Of a stretch of 64,000 bases of DNA, positions 38,051-46,071 are shown one piece after another. Origin of the DNA: Bradyrhizobium sp. AUGA SZCCT0176 (GTDB lineage: Bacteria; Pseudomonadota; Alphaproteobacteria; Rhizobiales; Xanthobacteraceae); contig NZ_JAFCMB010000003.1 of NCBI RefSeq assembly GCF_018130145.1, positions 248,001 through 312,000 of the forward strand, in the 5' to 3' direction. Every line of letters begins with the position of its first letter. Positions within the stretch are counted from its first letter, which is position 1. The notes beneath the pieces are model-generated. The model had not been told where the DNA came from. It did not search any database and worked only from the letters and a program-made list of their open reading frames with translations. The translations under genes were made by a program, and so were the position numbers.

Positions 38051-38683
38051 CTACTTCCGAAGCATCTGGAAGAACCCATCGGAAAAAATTGTCAAAGGAA
38101 GTACGCTGCGTTCGAGTTTCGAACGGAGCACGGCACCTTCCCACCCGATCCAGAAAAACGAAGCCAACTGATCGCAGTCCAAGTGCGATGCAATCTCACC
38201 CTGCTCTTGAGCTTCGCGCAAGCATGTCGCTGTACGGTTCTGCCAGTCCTCGAAGACCGCGGTAAGTTGCCGACGGTAGTTCTCGGGTAGAGCCCCCATC
38301 TCTTGTCCCAAATTGCCGACCAGACAGCCGCGCGTGAAGGAATATCGCTTCATTCCAGCCTTTGATTCGGCAGTAAAATCCCGAAGACGCTGCAGCGGAC
38401 GGCTCTTGCCGTTAAGCAGGAACCGATCCAGCCTGCGCGCGAAGTACTCTGCATAGGAGCGAATAAGCTCCGCGCCGAAGATCTCCTTGGATCCGAAGTA
38501 ATGGTAGAATGACCCCTTCGGTACCGCGACGCTCTGGAGTATCTCCTCGATACCAGTAGCAGAGAAGCCCTTTTCCGTTAATGCGATCACTCCGGCGCGC
38601 ATCAAGGCATCACGCGTGGCGCTGTAACCCGCTCCGACTTTTGGAGGGCGGCCCCGACGGCGAATAGGCTGAGAAGTCGTCAT
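38051..38683 (-). CDS. TetR-family regulator, AcuR-like
   Basis: A 210-residue TetR/AcrR repressor. After a basic, AT-hook-like tail (IRRRGRPPKVGAG) comes the TetR helix-turn-helix (ALTEKGFSATGIEEILQSVAVPKGSFYHYFGSKEIFGAELI), then an all-helical ligand domain (TRGCLVGNLGQEMGALPENYR, FWIGWEGAVLRSKLERS). These features resemble AcuR, the acrylate-responsive repressor of Rhodobacter. ATG 38683 gives the normal length; the long frame to 38884 runs through its own operator. It precedes the molybdenum hydroxylase genes on the same strand and is flanked by two copies of TAGAC-N5-GTCTA, pointing to autoregulation. Confidence 0.88.
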   Translation of the reverse strand: MTTSQPIRRRGRPPKVGAGYSATRDALMRAGVIALTEKGFSATGIEEILQSVAVPKGSFYHYFGSKEIFGAELIRSYAEYFARRLDRFLLNGKSRPLQRLRDFTAESKAGMKRYSFTRGCLVGNLGQEMGALPENYRRQLTAVFEDWQNRTATCLREAQEQGEIASHLDCDQLASFFWIGWEGAVLRSKLERSVLPLTIFSDGFFQMLRK

Positions 38684-38693
38684 GATGATTTCA

Positions 38694-38708
38694 TAGACCG
38701 ATCGGCTA
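38694..38708. promoter_or_regulatory. TetR-type operator (copy 3, autoregulatory)
   Basis: TAGAC-CGATC-GGCTA matches the other copies with one mismatch in the second arm. It ends 10 bp upstream of the regulator's ATG (38683), which fits negative autoregulation. Confidence 0.68.
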
Positions 38709-39080
38709 GAAAATGCAAGCCCGGGTGATTTCGGTCCGCTATAGCGAGATGACCGTCGGCGCGGAAAGCGGCCTGTGGCGGAACCTACGGTGCCTTGCGG
38801 CGAGACTATCATGCATCGAAGCCGCTGGAAGCGCGTCCGCGACACTCGATACGAATTGATTGGTTGCCGAACCATCATCGCCACTTGTGCGACTCCTACT
38901 AAAGACTTGCGGAAAACATGACCACAGGAGATCGGCGAATTTGGTCCCCCGCAGCGCCGAAAAACTGTCGAAGCGGAAAGCAGCTAGTTAGACGCACACA
39001 TCTCAACCTTTACGCCGCAGCGAGCTTTGCCGAAGGAGGCCCTGAACGCAGGATGGTCCGAGCCGGATTCAGCGAAATGT

Positions 39081-39788
39081 TCAGAAGCCTACGTTCCGCC
39101 CGCCGTCTACGTGCAGTATCTCCCCCGTTACGAACGGAGCTGTTTCGAGATACATGATCGCTCCCGCAATGTCCGACACGTCCCCTATCCTGCCGACCGG
39201 GTGCAGTGTGGCGAGCAACGCGTGTCTCTCTTCGGGATGCATCGGTGTCTTGATAACTCCCGGGGCGACCGCATTCACCCGAATACCTCTCGATGCGTAT
39301 TCAATCGCAAGAGAGGTGGTCGCGTAGTTCAATCCGCCCTTTGTCAAGGCTGCAAGAACAGCGGGTAGCTTCGAACTGGGTTGGTCGGCGAGACTAGCCG
39401 TGATGTTGACAACGTGGCCACTGCCTCGCTTCAGCATATGCTCGATCGCCCGCTGAGTGAGATAGAAGAAACCCGCGAGGTTAGTACCAAGCACCCGGTT
39501 GTAATCTTCGGCCGAGTAGTCGGTGAAAGGCCTTGCAACGAAAACACCGGCGTTGTTCACGAGCGTGTCGATCCGGCCAAACTTGGCAACGGCTTCTGCG
39601 ACGACCAGGTCCGCGGTTTTCGGATCGGCGATGTCACCGATTATTGTAAGCACGTCCGGATCCCCCGAAGGCTTTATCGATCGTGACGTGGCAACGACGC
39701 GATAGCCCTTCCTGCGAAATTCCTTGACCACCTCGGCGCCGATGCCCTGCGACGCGCCGGTTACGATGATAACTTTGTCTTCGGCCAT
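39081..39788 (-). CDS. SDR-family protein without the catalytic Tyr (paralogue 1)
   Basis: A 235-residue short-chain dehydrogenase/reductase. The NAD(P) motif TGASQGIGAEVV, the NNAG motif and the C-terminal VNAVAPGVIKTPMH are normal. The Y-x3-K motif is not: aligned on the Lys of LTKGGLN, the Tyr position is Ala. The acceptor Ser region reads NITASLADQ. The paralogue at 51899-52609 has the same substitution, so this is a property of the subfamily rather than a sequencing error. Either ATG 39788 or GTG 39794 could start it. The gene lies 262 bp upstream of the TetR start, on the same strand. Confidence 0.88.
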   Translation of the reverse strand: MAEDKVIIVTGASQGIGAEVVKEFRRKGYRVVATSRSIKPSGDPDVLTIIGDIADPKTADLVVAEAVAKFGRIDTLVNNAGVFVARPFTDYSAEDYNRVLGTNLAGFFYLTQRAIEHMLKRGSGHVVNITASLADQPSSKLPAVLAALTKGGLNYATTSLAIEYASRGIRVNAVAPGVIKTPMHPEERHALLATLHPVGRIGDVSDIAGAIMYLETAPFVTGEILHVDGGRNVGF

Positions 39789-39839
39789 CGGCACCCCGTC
39801 ATTCCGCTCCTCGGGATTGCGTCTGTTTACCCGCTACCC

Positions 39840-40049
39840 ATGTAGGCCGGCGTAGACGCGGTCAGGTCCACCGACAATAGCCGCCGGCCGGGAGACACTC
39901 TTTCGCAACGCGGATGAATGCTGGTCCAATCGGATGGGGCGCCGCTTGCCAGGGCGAGATGAATGTGACTTGAGGAGGGCGTTCCAAGCTCCAGCGAAGC
40001 GCGGAGCTAACGGCTGCAGGCTGGGGAAGAACTTGTTCGTGTATCCGTG
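39840..40049. other. Non-coding stretch before the symporter remnant
   Basis: No supported gene. It is likely decayed sequence at the 3' side of the ActP-like pseudogene. Confidence 0.35.
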
Positions 40050-40665
40050 GACGTTAGACGACTCGCCAGACTTGGTTTCGCTCTTCGACCTAGAAACTAC
40101 CCAGCAGACGGCGAGCGTGAGGGGGACCGTGAAGAGTGCCGGCGAGTCGTAAAAATCGCAGGACCCAAGTTCAACACTTTGGACCAAATTGTTGACCCCG
40201 TCGCAGTCAAAGCAACGGAAGAAATCAGGCCGAACGCGCCTCCGACGATCGCGCCACGTGTCGTGAGCCCGTCCCAGTAAATAGCCAATACCAACTGGGG
40301 AAAGTTCGAGCTGACTGCGATGGCCGTGGCGAGCGCAAGGAATTAGGCGACATTTTGTCCTTCGAACGCGAGTGCAAGCATTATTCCGAGCAGGCCCAAC
40401 GCCATCGCAGCGATTCGCGAGACGTGAAGTCTCATGCCCTCGTTGAGTTGCCGACCAGGCCGGCGACGAGATCACTAGTGGCCGACGAGGCACCCGCTAT
40501 AACCAATCCGGATGCAACTGCCAGGATGGTGGCGAATGCAACAGCCGAGATAAAGCCGGCCAAAATGCTTCCGCCGACGGCCCTCGCTAGATGGATCGGT
40601 GCTAGGTTATTTCCGCCATAGAGCGCACCGCTGGTGGTAGCATAGGCTGGATCGCCACCTGTGGG
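40050..40665 (-). pseudogene. ActP-like sodium:solute symporter remnant
   Basis: Read on the minus strand, three frames together spell the C-terminal part of an acetate-permease-type symporter: [20 protein letters not shown], then a frame change into VSRIAAMALGLLGIMLALAF, an in-frame TAA after GQNVA, then LVLAIYWDGLTTRGAIVGGAF, another shift, and ALFTVPLTLAVCWVVSR. The first ~300 residues are missing. Frameshifts plus a stop show that it is dead. It lies downstream of two tiny membrane-protein genes, which may be the remainder of the same transporter operon. Confidence 0.75.
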
Positions 40666-40969
40666 CCCATCTCAATCATGCTGCGCGTTCTCCTCTTCGT
40701 CCCCGGACGCGTAACCACCACGCATCAAGGCCCGCACAACATTCAGGATCACGGACGCAAACCGTGTGAAGATGTTTCACCTTGATGCGACATTGCGACG
40801 AATAGGTTCGCGCTTCACAATCAAATCACTGGTGCGGACGTCGATCAGTTGTGCGGGCGGGGACGGGACGCAATTGCCATGTGGATCGTCAACGACGATG
40901 TGAGTCCCCATGACGCCCGTCAATGTCGAGTCGGGATTTCCCCACATCACGCGACCTGCTTCGTGATGA
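40666..40969. other. Gap between the symporter remnant and small membrane genes
   Basis: A minus-strand frame beginning MWGNPDSTLTGV near 40950 runs for about 56 codons to a stop near 40782. It could be the displaced start of the broken symporter, but I cannot confirm this. Nothing else is visible. Confidence 0.3.
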
Positions 40970-41077
40970 TTATGTGCAGAGCAGCATCACGATCACGAAC
41001 AACGAGCAGATAATACCAAGCCCGATGCTCAGAACAAACAACGCGTCTTCCACCTGAGCTGACATCAATTCGTCCAT
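40970..41077 (-). CDS. Putative 35-residue single-span membrane protein
   Basis: A 35-residue frame (MDELMSAQVEDALFVLSIGL onward) with one continuous hydrophobic segment of about 22 residues (residues 12-33) and an acidic N-terminus. Its ATG at 41077 overlaps the end of the upstream small gene by 13 bp, which suggests translational coupling. I recognise no family. Because it sits just upstream of a broken symporter, it may be an accessory subunit of that transporter. Short length keeps confidence low. Confidence 0.4.
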   Translation of the reverse strand: MDELMSAQVEDALFVLSIGLGIICSLFVIVMLLCT

Positions 41078-41325
41078 TCGTCCACGCCCTCACCATGTGC
41101 GGGCATTTCCATAAGAGACGGAGGAAGAGGTCGGCCGCGTTCCTTGAAACGTTCGACCAGCTGATCCTTCGTGTGTGAAGGACCGGCATCGGTGATCCGT
41201 CCTTGCCGCAGGAGCGCGATGCTCCCACACGCAATAATGAACAAGACCGCAAAGAACTGCCCGATCAGACACGTCGCATAGAAAACCGAGACGCGCGCGG
41301 CCCTTTCGTCATTGCCGATGCGCAA
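41065..41325 (-). CDS. Putative 86-residue membrane protein
   Basis: A frame of 86 residues from TTG 41325 (AAGG upstream), with one membrane segment (VSVFYATCLIGQFFAVLFIIACGSIALL, about residues 13-40) and a charged C-terminal tail (TKDQLVERFKERGRPLPPSLME). The frame is open upstream to 41532 but would then overlap the tautomerase gene, so a late start is likelier. No family is recognised. It is coupled to the 35-residue gene that follows and precedes the symporter remnant. The start codon is uncertain. Confidence 0.45.
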   Translation of the reverse strand: MRIGNDERAARVSVFYATCLIGQFFAVLFIIACGSIALLRQGRITDAGPSHTKDQLVERFKERGRPLPPSLMEMPAHGEGVDEWTN

Positions 41326-41407
41326 TTTCGCCTTGATCGATCCTTGGAACGAGTACTCAGGTAAGTAGCTTGCGCTCGCTTGGCAGCAACTGCTGCAAAG
41401 CGCCTGG

Positions 41408-41641
41408 CTACTTTTTTGCCGCTGCCCGCCGGCGATATTCGGGTGCAGGCAATCCGCCCCAGCCCCAGTTCTCCAATTCGACTTCTTCGACAATGACGAA
41501 CGTCGATTCGAGGGGCTTGTGAAGAACGTCAAGCAGGAGGTTACTTGCTCCAGCGATCAGAGCGGCCTTTTCCTCGGCCGTTACTCGGTCACGTCCGGCA
41601 CCAGACCCCTCCCGCGTAACTCGGATTGTGACGATCGGCAT
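41408..41641 (-). CDS. 4-oxalocrotonate-tautomerase-family protein
   Basis: A 77-residue small tautomerase. Met is followed by Pro-Ile-Val, giving the N-terminal catalytic proline, and the protein has the beta-alpha-beta layout (TIRV, then EEKAALIAGASNLLLDVLHK, then TFVIVEEVELENWGWGG). Members isomerise enol/keto acids in aromatic degradation; some act as dehalogenases. The substrate cannot be told. The gene lies 168 bp downstream of a copy of the 23-bp dyad. Confidence 0.85.
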   Translation of the reverse strand: MPIVTIRVTREGSGAGRDRVTAEEKAALIAGASNLLLDVLHKPLESTFVIVEEVELENWGWGGLPAPEYRRRAAAKK

Positions 41642-41808
41642 TGGGGCGCTCCTTCATGACCGGCGCTTTGAATCACTGTCCAAATACCTGCGCACACACT
41701 GCGTAACGTTTGTTCCAGCTCGCAGGTGCTGCCGGAGGCTTGCCTGAAGCCAACAACTGCAACGTAACACCAAGACACGAAGGCCAAAATGTCTGCCGTT
41801 AGGAAGTC

Positions 41809-41831
41809 ACTCTTCCTGTAGACGGAAGAAT
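41809..41831. promoter_or_regulatory. 23-bp dyad, copy B
   Basis: ACTCTTCC (41809-41816), a 7-bp spacer, then GGAAGAAT (41824-41831), 168 bp upstream of the tautomerase start (41641). It has the same arms and spacer as copies A and C. The rest of 41642-42026 shows no gene. Confidence 0.72.
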
Positions 41832-42026
41832 GGCGCTCGTAGATGCCGGCGCGTGCCTGCGAAGCACAAGTCGACGCGGCCGGAGGATTCGCAACGCGGC
41901 GATTCGCGGTGAGGCATGATTAGCGTGCCCGGCGATGAAGGGAATTTGCAGGACGCGGCTGGTCGCTATCCAACGCGGATGCTCGCGTGTCCGGGGTGGA
42001 CAGCTAAGGATTCGCGCCCGTCCCGA

Positions 42027-42950
42027 TCAAGCTTTGCTTGCTTTTCTTAGCGAGGCTGTCTCGCTTCCTGGCGATAGAGACAGTTGCAACGCTCGCTCCA
42101 TGAAGCATTGCAGCGCGGACGATACGAATGCATCGCGACGGTGGATGAAAACCGTCATGGCCTTTCCGGATTCTCCGCGAAGGGCGTGCCCGCGTACCTG
42201 GCCCGCCTCAGCAAAGGATTTGATGACGGCCCTGGGAAGAAGCGAAATTCCAAGTGACGCTGCAACGCAGCCGATGATGCCGTCCAGAGTCCCCATCTCC
42301 ATCCACCTGATATCGACAGTTCCATGCTGAGCAAGAAGTTCCTGGATCCGGCGGCGATACGAACATCCGGCGCGGAAGACAATGACCTTTCGCCCGGCCG
42401 TTTGCGATAGATATTTCTTGAGCTGAAGGCGCGTTTGAACAGAAGGCGGCGTTACAAGGACGAGTTCTTCCTCCAATATCGGAATCGAGACAATATCCTC
42501 ATGGACAAGGGGGCCACAAACGAACGCACCGTCGAGCTTTCGCGCCAGCACCAGGTCAATCAATGCTGACGTGGGCCCGGTCTCGATCTTAATATCAACA
42601 TCCGGATACTGGGCAGCGTAGCTCCTCAGGATCGGCGGCAAGCGCAAAGCTGCCGTGGTTTCCATCGATCCTATCCGGAGATCACCCCGTGGCCCGGCTT
42701 CGGTAACGGCCTTCCTCGCCTCGGTGAGAAGATCCGCTATCCTTGTTGCGTATGGCAAAAGCGTGTTGCCGACGGACGTCAACACGACGCCCTTCTTGGA
42801 GCGGTAGAAAAGCCGAACGCCGAGTTTCATCTCCAGGGCCCGGATATGGGAAGTGACGTTGGACTGCACCGTGTTCAGCTCGGATGCGGCCCGCCCTATC
42901 CCACCAGCCACCGCCACCGCTGAAAAGAAAGCCAAATCGGTGCTATCCAT
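42027..42950 (-). CDS. LysR-family regulator divergent from nitronate monooxygenase
   Basis: A 307-residue LysR-type regulator. The winged helix is clear (GGIGRAASELNTVQSNVTSHIRALEMKLGVRLFYRSKKGVVLT), with a LysR effector domain following (LRIGSMETTAALRLPPIL, SLGISLLPRAVI). ATG 42950 (MDSTDLAFF) follows GGAGATGACC. It is divergent from the nitronate monooxygenase gene with 120 bp between them, and a perfect AGATGA-N3-TCATCT dyad lies in the gap. It probably controls that enzyme in response to a nitro compound or nitronate; the effector is inferred. Confidence 0.9.
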   Translation of the reverse strand: MDSTDLAFFSAVAVAGGIGRAASELNTVQSNVTSHIRALEMKLGVRLFYRSKKGVVLTSVGNTLLPYATRIADLLTEARKAVTEAGPRGDLRIGSMETTAALRLPPILRSYAAQYPDVDIKIETGPTSALIDLVLARKLDGAFVCGPLVHEDIVSIPILEEELVLVTPPSVQTRLQLKKYLSQTAGRKVIVFRAGCSYRRRIQELLAQHGTVDIRWMEMGTLDGIIGCVAASLGISLLPRAVIKSFAEAGQVRGHALRGESGKAMTVFIHRRDAFVSSALQCFMERALQLSLSPGSETASLRKASKA

Positions 42951-42968
42951 TTTGGTCATCTCCAATTC

Positions 42969-42983
42969 AGATGAAGATCATCT
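42969..42983. promoter_or_regulatory. Dyad in the LysR / nitronate monooxygenase promoter
   Basis: AGATGA-AGA-TCATCT is a perfect 6-bp inverted repeat, starting 18 bp upstream of the LysR ATG. Its position and symmetry suit a LysR recognition site that also represses the regulator's own gene. Confidence 0.55.
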
Positions 42984-43070
42984 AATCTTATCACTTTTTC
43001 GCTGTCAATTCACCTTCTACGATTGCGCATCCTGAGGCGCGGTCACCGCCATTTTCGAAAGAGAAGATAA

Positions 43071-44060
43071 ATGAGCATTCAGACAAGGCTTACAGAGTTC
43101 TTTGCCATCGAGCATCCGATCATCCTTGCTCCAATGACGCCGGCAGCGGGCGCCGAGCTCGCCGAAGCCGTAACCGAAGCCGGCGCATTAGGCCTGCTAG
43201 GCGGTGGATATGCGGAGCGTGAGCAGTTTACGCGTGAATCCGCCAAGGTCCGACGGAAGGATATCGGCGCGGGGTTCATCACATGGGCGCTGGCGAAAGA
43301 TCCAGGTCTCCTGGATGTCGCCCTCGAACAACACCCGCGCGCGATGATGTTGTCCTTTGCCGATCCCGCGCCGTTCGCGCGACGGATCAAGGACGCCGGC
43401 GTTCCCCTAATCTGCCAAGTGCACAACTTGGATCAGGCCCTTCGAGCTGCCGAGGTCGGCGCGGACGTGGTCGTTGCACAAGGAACGGAAGCAGGTGGCC
43501 ATGGAATGATTGCAAGATCGACGATGCCGTTCGTACCCACGGTCGTTGATGCACTTGCGAGTCGCGCACCCAAAGTCATGGTTGCCGCCGCTGGTGGCAT
43601 CTCGGACGGACGCGGCTTGGCCGCGGCGCTGATGCTAGGAGCAGACGGTGTGCTGATGGGTAGCCGGTTCTGGGCGACCCAGGAGGCCCTGATACATCCG
43701 AAGGCAAAGGCTAAAGTGGTCGCTGCCTCGGGCGACGAAACCGTTCGCACGAGCGTCTACGACATCGTGCGACGGCGAGAATGGCCATCCGGATACACCG
43801 GCCGCCTTCTCCGCAATGAATTCATCGAGAAATGGCACGGACGGGAGGCGGAACTCGAAGCGATGAAAAACGAAGAACTCGCTAGAGTCGAAACCGCTTG
43901 GGAAGCAGGCGACTACGATACGGCGAACGTAACCGTCGGGGAATCAATCGGACTGATCCAGGACATCCCACGAGCCGGAGAATTGGTGAAGCGCATTGCA
44001 GCCGAGGCCGAGTTCGCGCTCTCCCGCTATTCGCCAGGCTCTTTAGTCGTCGCTGCCTGA
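43071..44060 (+). CDS. Nitronate monooxygenase (second copy)
   Basis: A 329-residue FMN-dependent TIM-barrel enzyme of the nitronate monooxygenase family. Visible marks are HPIILAPMTPAAGAELA at the N-terminus, VVAQGTEAGGHG with the likely catalytic His near residue 145, VMVAAAGGISDGRGLAAAL, and the phosphate-binding LGADGVLMGSRFWATQEA. It is shorter than, and clearly different from, the copy at 11052-12119. ATG 43071 follows an AGAGAAGATAA stretch. It is controlled, by position, by the divergent LysR gene and ends in a strong terminator, so it forms a single-gene unit. Confidence 0.9.
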   Translation: MSIQTRLTEFFAIEHPIILAPMTPAAGAELAEAVTEAGALGLLGGGYAEREQFTRESAKVRRKDIGAGFITWALAKDPGLLDVALEQHPRAMMLSFADPAPFARRIKDAGVPLICQVHNLDQALRAAEVGADVVVAQGTEAGGHGMIARSTMPFVPTVVDALASRAPKVMVAAAGGISDGRGLAAALMLGADGVLMGSRFWATQEALIHPKAKAKVVAASGDETVRTSVYDIVRRREWPSGYTGRLLRNEFIEKWHGREAELEAMKNEELARVETAWEAGDYDTANVTVGESIGLIQDIPRAGELVKRIAAEAEFALSRYSPGSLVVAA

Positions 44061-44120
44061 CGAGGAGACCTTACAGGGGAGCCTGGACGCCGCCGAGGCC
44101 GCCATTGATGACAGATCTCC

Positions 44121-44154
44121 CACGCCGCCGCAGCTATGCGGCGGCGTGCGTTTT
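44121..44154 (+). terminator. Strong intrinsic terminator of nitronate monooxygenase
   Basis: CACGCCGCCGCA (44121-44132) pairs perfectly with TGCGGCGGCGTG (44137-44148) around GCTA, followed by CG and TTTT. It lies 61 bp after the stop codon. Confidence 0.88.
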
Positions 44155-44527
44155 ATGGGTCCCTCGAATGCCTTTGGGGAACGGCCTAACCTTCGCCCGC
44201 TCCATCCTGACAACCGCCGAGGTGATCGCAGCCTCGCCGAAAGCATCCCGTTCAAAAGAACGAACCCCAATGATTGTGCTCTCGAAGACGCCTGTTGCAA
44301 GGTGGACAAACCCATCCGGAGCGCTCCGTCGTGAGTGGGACTTTGATAGCGACATCGGCGCCCTTGTCCAGAGCACTCGCCTGCGTCTGCGCTGCTGATC
44401 TCGTTTTATTACGCGATTGCGGCACGATCTTCTTTTCTTACTTGCGCAATATCCTGATGACCCTCTCTTCCCTGAACTAGTTCGGCTGGTTGTCTGCCGT
44501 TCTTCCGCGGCCTGCCTGCCAGAACGA
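44155..44527. other. Convergent intergenic region
   Basis: About 370 bp between the terminator and the 3' end of the LuxR-type gene. Short overlapping frames exist on both strands, but none shows a family feature. Confidence 0.4.
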
Positions 44528-46006
44528 TTACAAAAGCCCTAACGTTGAAGCCTTGAGAGTTGCGGCCGCGCGCGTTGAACAGTCCAACTTCCTGAAGATG
44601 CTCTCCACGTGAGTACGCACGGTGCTCGGACTTAGCCCAAGCACCCGCGCCGTCTCTTTATTGCTCGCTCCATAACTGACGTGACGCAGCACCTCTAACT
44701 CACGTTTGGAGAGAGATGCACGGTGCCCTTTCCGTTGGCCTGCCGTGCTCCTTGGGTTTAGACTTTCGGTAACAAGTTGACTAATCTCTGGATCAAAGCG
44801 TCCAAGCTGCGCTTCGCCTCTAATGTGCGCGGATGCCGATTCAGCCGATATTGCGGCTCGCCATGGTCGGTCGGAACGAAGCGCGACCCAAGCCGCTGCG
44901 ACCGCTACAATGTGGCCCTCCACGGGAATCGATTGGCGAGCGCTCCCGCGAAAATATCCCGAGCCGTCGGCACGCTCATAGGTAAACGAGGCAATCTCCG
45001 CTGCCCGGTTAAGCCTATCAATCTGCTTGCCAGCGCGCAGCGTCCAATACGGAGCAAGACGGACCTTCTCCCACGCGGCTTCCGACAGCGGTCCCGGCAC
45101 ATTCCAGATATCGTTTGGCGTCGAGGCGCGACCTATCCCATGGATCAGGCCCGCGTGGTATACGTTGGCTACTTTGTCGGGGGCCAATCCGAGCCGCACG
45201 GAACAATCGGCCGCTGCGTTCGCCACCCGTCTTGAAAAGCCTGTCATCCAGGGAAGTTTGAGGTCAATAATATCGGCCACCAACTCGACGCTTGTCGCTT
45301 TTTTCATTTCTTCCGTTAGCAACATGTCATGTAGTTTAGCGCTTGGTTCTTGCTTAATCGCGGTCAACCAACGCTCCGCGTTCATCGTAACGTTGCGAAC
45401 AAGCGCGAGCGGGTAGTTTACGCCAGCTCGGCGGGCAATCATTTGTAACGCTCGATCGATGCCATATACTCGGCTGAAGATTTCCAGATCCCCAGCTAAC
45501 GAGACCATGAATACTGACGGCGGAATACGCTCTGCCTCCAGACGGTTAGGCATTCCACTCCCATCATAAGCTTCCCAGAGATGGAAAAGTGTTTGTTCTG
45601 TCGCCTCGTCAAGGTTCAGCATTCGCGCAACCTCTCTCGAGACTTCGCAATGAATCTGTGCAAGCGGAACCATGGTTCTGTCCATGCCACCCTTCTCTTG
45701 GACGAGCGCAGACCATTCGGGCCGAGCCGAAAGCATGGCCTCCCGCCCGGACACGTCGTCCCCGAAGAGCGCTGCAAATCCGTTGGCTGTTGCTGTGCAA
45801 CCCGACCACCGAAGTAGCGCTGCTTGCCGAACCGCTCTGCGTTCGGCAGTGCTGCACTTTTCGGAGACGGCGATCTGGTCAGAAATCCACGCCGCGCGTA
45901 TCGAGTGATCGATGGGCTGCCCCATGCTAAGGTCGCCCACAAAAGACAGCGCCCTTACAACGTCGAATACGCGGATCGAAGAGGCTGTATTCAATCCAAT
46001 CAACAA
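44528..46006 (-). CDS. HD-domain-like protein with C-terminal LuxR HTH
   Basis: A protein of about 490 residues combining two halves of a degenerate HD/HD-GYP-like region with a C-terminal LuxR helix-turn-helix (LSKRELEVLRHVSYGASNKETARVLGLSPSTVRTHVESIFRKL). The HD-GYP skeleton is visible (GLIHGIGRASTPNDIWNVPGPLSEAAWEKVRLAPYWTLRAG, then ERADGSGYFRG), but the metal-binding His-Asp is His-Gly and the HHE motif is TYE, so phosphodiesterase activity is unlikely. The N-terminus is uncertain: TTG 46006 or 46003 is the first plausible start, immediately overlapping a short leader frame. It is probably a sensor-regulator of unknown signal. Confidence 0.78.
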   Translation of the reverse strand: MLIGLNTASSIRVFDVVRALSFVGDLSMGQPIDHSIRAAWISDQIAVSEKCSTAERRAVRQAALLRWSGCTATANGFAALFGDDVSGREAMLSARPEWSALVQEKGGMDRTMVPLAQIHCEVSREVARMLNLDEATEQTLFHLWEAYDGSGMPNRLEAERIPPSVFMVSLAGDLEIFSRVYGIDRALQMIARRAGVNYPLALVRNVTMNAERWLTAIKQEPSAKLHDMLLTEEMKKATSVELVADIIDLKLPWMTGFSRRVANAAADCSVRLGLAPDKVANVYHAGLIHGIGRASTPNDIWNVPGPLSEAAWEKVRLAPYWTLRAGKQIDRLNRAAEIASFTYERADGSGYFRGSARQSIPVEGHIVAVAAAWVALRSDRPWRAAISAESASAHIRGEAQLGRFDPEISQLVTESLNPRSTAGQRKGHRASLSKRELEVLRHVSYGASNKETARVLGLSPSTVRTHVESIFRKLDCSTRAAATLKASTLGLL

Positions 46007-46071
46007 CGCTTGGTGGCTGTATTGCCTGGCGCCGCTCCTTCCCGCGTCTCGTTGATGTTCACATACGACAT
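46000..46071 (-). other. Leader frame overlapping the LuxR-type gene start
   Basis: A 23-codon frame (MSYVNINETREGAAPGNTAT onward) begins at ATG 46071 behind a strong AAGGAG and stops at TGA 46000-46002. The two tandem TTG codons (46006, 46003) of the main frame overlap this end. Either the leader couples translation of the regulator, or a single frameshift has separated the true N-terminus from the rest of the gene. Confidence 0.5.

Noticed and set aside
41642..41808. Sigma-54 promoter between the dyad and the tautomerase gene
   Set aside because: The dyad-to-start distance suggested a sigma-54 activator, but the best GG/GC pair has the wrong spacing, and no candidate was found upstream of the other genes I examined (racemase-like and SDR).
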